Positions 56,916 through 64,000 of a DNA stretch of 64,000 nucleotides are shown one piece after another. Numbering within the stretch: position 1 is the stretch's first letter; every line of letters starts with the position of its first letter. The DNA is from Rhypophila decipiens (lineage: Eukaryota > Ascomycota > Sordariomycetes > Sordariales > Naviculisporaceae). The notes under the pieces are model-generated. The model was given only the letters and a program-made list of their open reading frames with translations, was not told the origin of the DNA and ran no database searches. A program made the position numbers and the translations under genes. The stretch is from NCBI GenBank assembly GCA_033297075.1, contig MU858070.1, positions 62,001 to 126,000 of the forward strand. Direction: 5' to 3'.

Positions 56916-57283
56916 TGTGCCAGTGGTCTACCTCGTCCTTTTATACTGATGATGGAGATGGTGGGGAGAAACTTGACGCTGCTGCTTATGCGGCTATACC
57001 GAGGTCGTCGTGGTGGCCTGCTCATAGGAATCGGCAGTATTTCCCTGGAGGTCGGCAGCATGAGCAGCTGGTCCCACCTATTGCGCCGCCGGTGAAGACG
57101 AAGAGGATTACTATGGCGTGGGATAAGAGAATCAGTATACCAGTTACAAGGCCGGGATATTGGATGGGTGATCCTTGGATTGCCGGGAGAGATGATGAGG
57201 GGTGGGTTTCAATCGAGTTGGCGGGGAGGGGAGCTGGGTATGTCAGTCCTTCTTATCAGATGAGAAAAGGACAAGGGGTTTGA
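56915..57283 (+). CDS. Uncertain 122-codon ORF overlapping the MARVEL stop codon
   Basis: The ATG overlaps the preceding stop as TAATG. The frame is open not only from this ATG but also through most of the upstream MARVEL exon in a different phase. The peptide starts MCQWSTSSFYTDD and has Trp/Pro-containing stretches such as RPGYWMGDPWIAGRDDEGW, so it does not look like random AT-rich translation. I recognise no family. It may be a C-terminal extension reached by a frameshift or sequence error, a reinitiated second product, or a chance frame in the 3' UTR. The typical MKETMA end of the MARVEL protein favours chance or separate translation. Confidence 0.25.
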   Translation: MCQWSTSSFYTDDGDGGEKLDAAAYAAIPRSSWWPAHRNRQYFPGGRQHEQLVPPIAPPVKTKRITMAWDKRISIPVTRPGYWMGDPWIAGRDDEGWVSIELAGRGAGYVSPSYQMRKGQGV

Positions 57284-59460
57284 TGATTATGATGATGCCT
57301 GGTAGTAACGAATGGTTCTGTCTGGTCTTTTTCAATTTTGAATGACCAGCTGGACTGGATCGTTCCTGGTTTAGTAAGTAGCGAGCGAGTATTATTTGGC
57401 TTGTTCGCGCTTGCTCTCTTCCTTGGAGATGAATTCTCTTTTTTGGGATTTTTGGGGGGGTTTAGACTTTTTTACCATCCATACATACGTATTGTTATTT
57501 ATATATTACTTTGAACACTTTAAGAGGTTGGCAGGAGTAATTGGAGTTCGGCCGGAATATTCTCTCACTTATAAGGCACACAGGACTTTGTCATTCAGGT
57601 GCCTAGGTACTTTAGATCGCCATTGCTATAAACATTGCTTTTATGTATAAAACGCCCCGTGGAAGGTTATTCATCCTTAGTTTGCATTGGTGGAACAGCA
57701 TGATGAAGTACTTTGTTTATGTGTTTCAGTATCTTGAAGAAGCTGTTCAGATAGACTCACACTGGCCAAACGCATTCAGCTCTTCCCACCATGATAAGCC
57801 TTGGTGGCTATGTTCGTACGGGAAAAGAATGGGAAGAGTAAAAATTGTGTTCTATTGCCAACAGTAATGAATACCCGTTAGGAATCTGTACCTTTGAAGA
57901 ATTAAAGGCAAGTAGGTAATAGATTTCATCCAAAGCTCCGATGTTGAGGTCAGCCATTCACCCGGGCCCGGAGCCCATGCTGGCTTCGTGTAAGTCGTGA
58001 GCTCCAAGTGGTCCGTTTGTGGCCTGTTGGGGGGTTGCACTGGATGGGTGGAGCTTCCACGCCGCGAGATCGGCGCATGGGGGTCACTGTAACGGCCCCC
58101 TGTGGGAAACGAGATGAGGTCAGTCTGATTCCTGAATATAATCAGTGGTTGAAGGAGGCTTTTGAAAAGAACAATATTTTGTCCTGAATAGCCACTGAAA
58201 AATGTTTCACTCGCAATGGAAACTAGATCTGACATCAACAGAAGTGCACATTCGAGACCCATCGTCGCCTTTCTGGGCGGGACTTGTTCAAGCTCCTACT
58301 AACCCCGCGTTGCCCCACCATCGACGGATGAGCTGGGAGAGGGTATAAAAAAACTTAGGTAAAATGTTTGTGATGTAATTACCGCTTTACATGAGCTGGG
58401 GCAAGGGAATGAGCTTTTCCATGGCTTGTTGAGAAGTTCATGGCTCATGGCCTTCATGATTTTGGAGTACTCTGTGAAATCTCGACGCCAGTCAGCACGG
58501 TAAAAGGTATGTTGTCGGGGCTGAACCGTCTGGCTGGTAAACAAACCTATATCAAGATCCTGTATATATATATACCCGCTCTGGTAACCTTTTTCTCTCA
58601 TTGTGTTGATTCTGAGTGCAAAACGGCTTTCGACGACCGAGGGCGAATCGCCCTGCTGAGCCAGACACTGCCCTGTGCATATCTCGAGTCTTACGGGCGC
58701 CTGCCGTGAAACCTCAAGGATGAAGCTATACAGCACAACTCTCATTCATCCTCTCGGAGTTCCTTACCTGCTCCTCATGTTACCCTGCCTGACTCGAAAT
58801 AGCCTCAGTTGAACAACAGCCCGGTCTCCCTGGCCGCACCTCTCGGTCTCTGAAAGAATACCATACCACCTGTGGAGTCTTGGCTCGCCCGCTCACTGCG
58901 GTTACGGGACATGTTGACTGGGTGTGCCCCGCGCAGTAGAACTCGATGGCGCGATTGCGTGCTCGACAGCCCACCCCACACTTTCCTAATATGGCACTTA
59001 CAGCTTGGTGGGATGGGCATGCGACAGGTCGACAAGCGAACCGCAGCTGCAGCGCTAGGTAACTTTCTCTTGTCATAGGAATTGGAGTTCTCATATACTT
59101 TCTCACCAGGGCCAGGTTGTCAGGTATGTTTCTCATCTGGGCAAGGAGGTAGGCAGGAAACAGTTTAGGGCAGATGTAATGCGTGTGTGACGATCCCTGT
59201 GATCGACTGGGAAGTATATAATAATCTGTCGAGAACGGCACAAACAAAGGGGGCGAGAGGGGTCAAATATCGATCACGCAAGATACCCGCTTCTTGTTGA
59301 TTTTCCCTCGTCATACGCTTCCTGCATAAATAGCTATTTTCTCTTTAAGCTTCCCAAGCTCTCCTCCTGTTCACACGTCTCCATACCTCTTCGTTCTATT
59401 ACCCACGGTGGCTGTTAGTCAAGAAACACACCTCAATCATAAACACGAGCTTCAGTCATC
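57284..59460. other. Gene-free region upstream of O-acetylhomoserine sulfhydrylase
   Basis: It holds the 3' flank of the MARVEL locus and the promoter and leader of the sulfhydrylase gene. The last 150 nt before the ATG are C/T-rich. All frames are short and without recognisable domains. Confidence 0.6.
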
Positions 59461-61155
<1,695 letters not shown>

Positions 61156-61761
61156 GCACATATTTTGTCATCTTTTTCTTGTTTTGTCAGCGATTCTTGG
61201 ATGGATAGCCGTGTGATACCTCTTTAGTTAAACCCATTTGGCGTGATAAGAATTGAAGCCTAGGACTTTATCGTTCCACTTATCAATGTGATGACCACAC
61301 CAACAAGTGAATGGAATATGAATCCCAACCTCTTTATCGAGGGATATCATCTTTATCTCTGAATGGAATTTAGGTTCGCAACCCCAAGGTGAAGCTGACA
61401 AGTGCCATCACACGCTGAAGATAGGCTGCCGCCCCACCATAAGCCTCTGCTCCAAAAGCGCCACCCCAATCAACATCCCTGCCAAGCCCGCAGCACCCCC
61501 TTGTCCAGCCGCAAGAACGCCGTGTGTCTCTGGATTTCTTTCCCCAGTGACGACCGCATTCCATACCAACACCATCCATCGTGTATTATAGCAAAAAAAG
61601 GGGGGGACAATGCTTACGACGCCCAACCTCCCTTAACACATATTCAAACAGAAAGGCATATTAAAGTCACCCTTCACTCACCCCGCCGCGAGTTTCGTTT
61701 GGGCAAGAGATCTCGTGTGACCCAGTTCCGGCCGGTAGAATAACATTGCGCCCACCGAACA
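61156..61761. other. Intergenic region, MET17 3' flank and EMC7 promoter
   Basis: Two genes in tandem are separated by 606 bp. The sequence contains a G-run near 61600 and no supported coding frame. Confidence 0.6.
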
Positions 61762-62743
61762 ATGAAGCTCCTATCCATTCTCACGGGAGTCCTCCTCCTC
61801 CCATTCACCTCCTCCTTCGCAGCAGCTTCCGCAGGAGCATCCGCCTCAGCAAGCGCCTCCCAAAACAGCAACGACAATAACAACAGCCCAGCAGCGATCG
61901 TAACACTCCGAATCCCCGCCTCAAACGCAATCCCCAACCCGTTCACACTCTCCCCTTCAACCCACGCCACCTTGTCAACAAAAGGCCGAACACACACAGC
62001 ATGGCTCTCAACCTCCAATACCTTCATCTTTCGCGACCTAGCGCCCGGCTCCTACCTGGTGGATTTCTACTGCGTCACGCACGCCTTTGCGCCTCTCAGG
62101 CTGGACGTCGATTCCACCGGCTCTGTCAAAGTTTGGGAGACATACCGGGGAAACGACTGGGCTAACAAAGGCGAGGTGATACAAGGGACCGGCGAGGCTG
62201 GGGTTTTTGATATTCGGGTTTTGGGTACAAAGGGGTATTTCATGGAGAGAGCCAAGTGTATGTTCTTCTTTTTCTTTCTTCTCCCTGCTTTCAAGGGCGG
62301 GATTTACTAACTATGTGGGCATTTGAAAAAAACAGTCAACTTCTTCAGTATCCTTCGCAACCCAATGGTCCTTTTAGGTCTGGTCAGCATGGGCATTTTC
62401 CTTGGAATGCCCTACCTGGTAGATAACAGTAAGAAGCCTCCTCCCTCCTTAAGCTTTTGTATTTCTCCCAGAAACTAACGTCCATCTTCTTCTCACAGTG
62501 GACCCCGAAATGCGCGCAGAATGGGAAGAGCGCCAAAAGAGCAACCCAATGAACAACATCATGGGCGCGGCAACTGGTGGAGGTGGTGCCGGTTCAAACT
62601 TTGACATGGCTGCTTTCCTTGCTGGTTCTTCTTCCAAGAAAGAAGGCGACAATGGGGCAGTCACGACGACGACGGGATCAGAGACACCTGGCAATGGAGG
62701 AGGAGGAGGAAAAGCTGCCAAGAGAGGCAAGAATGGGAGGTGA
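61762..62743 (+). CDS. EMC7: ER membrane protein complex subunit 7 (EMC7)
   Basis: EMC7 is a peripheral, mostly lumenal subunit of the complex that inserts membrane proteins in the ER (Sop4 in yeast). Exons 61762-62257, 62336-62428 and 62499-62743 give 277 aa; introns are 78 and 70 nt. A signal peptide spans about 1-20 (MKLLSILTGVLLLPFTSSFA). The beta-sandwich (DUF2012-type) region includes FIFRDLAPGSYLVDFYCVTH and ends near ERAKFNFFSILRNP. A membrane helix is at about 176-194 (MVLLGLVSMGIFLGMPYLV). The tail is hydrophilic and Gly-rich and ends with a basic stretch (KRGKNGR). NMDPEMRAEWEERQKSNPMN just after the helix is characteristic. Confidence 0.93.
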
Positions 62744-63330
62744 TTTTTTCTTCTTTTCTCTGGCTGGGCTGGGACTAATGGATGGATGGATGATAGTGGC
62801 GGCGAGCGAGGGTGGTCATGTCACGTCTGTTGCATATTTGGTTGGTTTTGGTTTTGGTTTATAGAACATGGAAAAGAGACAAGACTAGACACCACACGGG
62901 GGTCGATAATATACATGATTACGTGCGTCATGTTTTGGTTATGTTCTACCTAACTACGGAGTTGGTATTTCCATTGTAGATGATGAGCCATTAGATCATG
63001 ATGAACATGGTTCCCACGGTACTTCCATATCTATTGCATTGCTTTATTTTCAATACATGTCACGAATTACAGTGTCATGTTTAGAACCTGGAACAGTATC
63101 AAGTCCTATAGAAAGTTCATCTCGTCATTGATAGAGAGGCTACGTAGGGTCATGAGGTATAATACGGTACGGATGAATTCAAAGAATTCAAATCAGGAAA
63201 ATCAAGGAAAGGAAGAAAGAAACCACTGCCAACTCCCGTTGTTAATGCCAGTGTTCTGTTACCCATGAAAAGGCAGGCAGAGCTGTTGATCACATCTTAA
63301 CCACCAAGAAAACCAAGACTATCCGCCCAC
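62744..63330. other. Intergenic region between convergent genes
   Basis: Both neighbours end here, so the 587 bp should be two 3' UTRs and spacer. Nothing else is visible. Confidence 0.6.
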
Positions 63331-64000
63331 TTAAAAGTCACCACCGCCATCAAAATCACCGCCGTCATCGCCATCATCTGCAAGATACTGTTAGTAATCA
63401 GAACCCAATGAGGAGAAAAGAAAGAAAAGGTCACTCACTATACCCCTCGGCATACGCATCCTGCTGGCCATCATTAATAGCATCAGCAACCAGCGCACCA
63501 CCGATCAGACCAGCTCCCAAGCCAAGCGCAGCACCGCCGGCCATGCCCATGCCTCCACCGCCCGGCTTACGCTGCGGCGGGTATCCATGGCTACCGCCAT
63601 AACCACCATACGCACCTGGTGCTCCATACCCTCCTCCGTACCCTTGTTGCGGCGCGCCATATCCTCCTCCCCCATACCCGCCCTGTTGGGGATAACCTCC
63701 GCCGTATGGTGCGCCATACCCAGGCTGTTGATGTTGGTTATACATGCCCTGCTGCTGCCCGTATCCGCCGCCGCCGCCGTGGTGTCCGCCGCCGCTCAAC
63801 ATACTGGCGCCGGGGAAACCGCCGCCGCCGCCATGCGAGCCACCGCTTCCGCCACTGCTGAGTTTAGATTTTCCGGCACCAAAGATCTTGCCCAGCAGAC
63901 CCTTGGCTTTGTCCTCTGTCGAGGGGCGAGGGGGCAGTTGATTCGGGTAGGGCGAGCTAGATTGCGAATGTGAGCCCCGGGCGCGGGCTTCCTCCTCGGC
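63331..64000 (-). CDS. Glycine-rich protein, C-terminal part, probable WW-domain protein (partial)
   Basis: The gene runs off the right edge, so its N-terminus is missing. Exons seen are 64000-63439 and 63377-63331, with a 61-nt intron (GTGAGT donor, GCAG acceptor). The visible part has a charged Arg/Glu start, a Pro-rich stretch (SSPYPNQLPPRPSTEDK), a KGLLGKIFGAGKSKL segment and a long Gly/Tyr/Gln-rich part with GYGAPYGGGYPQQGGYGGGG. A small hydrophobic Gly/Ala helix (AALGLGAGLIGGALVADAIN) and an acidic end (DGDDGGDFDGGGDF) follow. This C-terminal layout is known from fungal proteins with an N-terminal WW domain; the WW domain itself lies outside the window, so the assignment is inference. 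Confidence 0.75.

Overview
This window is nuclear DNA from a filamentous ascomycete (Pezizomycotina, most likely a Sordariomycete; the genus cannot be fixed from the sequence). The genes have short introns (about 50-70 nt, with GTAAGT/GTGAGT-type donors and CTAAC or CTGAC branch sites), intergenic spaces are kilobases long, there are AT-rich patches that look RIP-mutated, and the gene set is fungal (velvet regulator, PMT O-mannosyltransferase, MARVEL protein, Spt23/Mga2-type factor). I support 14 protein-coding loci, one of them cut by the right edge, plus one uncertain small ORF. I recognised no rRNA, tRNA or CRISPR array.

Layout. 0.8-2.5 kb: veA on the minus strand, followed by a 9-kb stretch without a gene that holds an inverted-repeat element at 6.1-6.4 kb. 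11.5-13.6 kb: 6-phosphofructo-2-kinase/fructose-2,6-bisphosphatase (minus). 17.5-18.8 kb: tRNA adenosine deaminase subunit Tad3 (plus). 20.5-22.5 kb: Na+/H+ antiporter (plus). 24.4-28.7 kb: membrane-anchored IPT/ankyrin transcription factor (plus). 30.6-32.9 kb: Gep3/YqeH-type mitochondrial GTPase (minus), divergent across 422 bp from mitochondrial ribosomal protein mL61/Mrp49 (33.4-34.2 kb, plus). 35.3-38.0 kb: PMT2-type mannosyltransferase (plus). 39.2-40.0 kb: Rab GTPase (minus). 42.0-44.3 kb: choline-transporter-like membrane protein (plus). 45.1-48.8 kb: large SANT-like/WD40 protein (minus), lying between two AT-rich patches. 50.8-53.0 kb: long-chain acyl-CoA synthetase (minus). 56.3-56.9 kb: MARVEL-type membrane protein (plus), with an open frame overlapping its stop codon. 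59.5-61.2 kb: O-acetylhomoserine sulfhydrylase (plus). 61.8-62.7 kb: EMC7 (plus). 63.3 kb to the end: 3' part of a glycine-rich protein resembling fungal WW-domain proteins (minus).

The genes are housekeeping or regulatory and do not form a biosynthetic cluster. Functional groupings that can be seen are secretory-pathway and membrane functions (PMT2, EMC7, Rab, CTL, MARVEL), lipid metabolism (acyl-CoA synthetase, Spt23/Mga2-like regulator of fatty-acid desaturation) and a divergent mitochondrial-translation pair (GEP3/mL61). I found no convincing new multi-gene system. The most unusual signals are small ones: a 165-bp MITE with a perfect 9-bp target duplication, a GC-AG intron in PMT2, a possible 3-nt micro-exon in mL61, a TAATG stop/start overlap after the MARVEL gene, and a Rab GTPase with a 60-residue insert between its switch regions. 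All exon coordinates were derived by hand from splice signals and reading-frame continuity; none was tested against RNA or databases.
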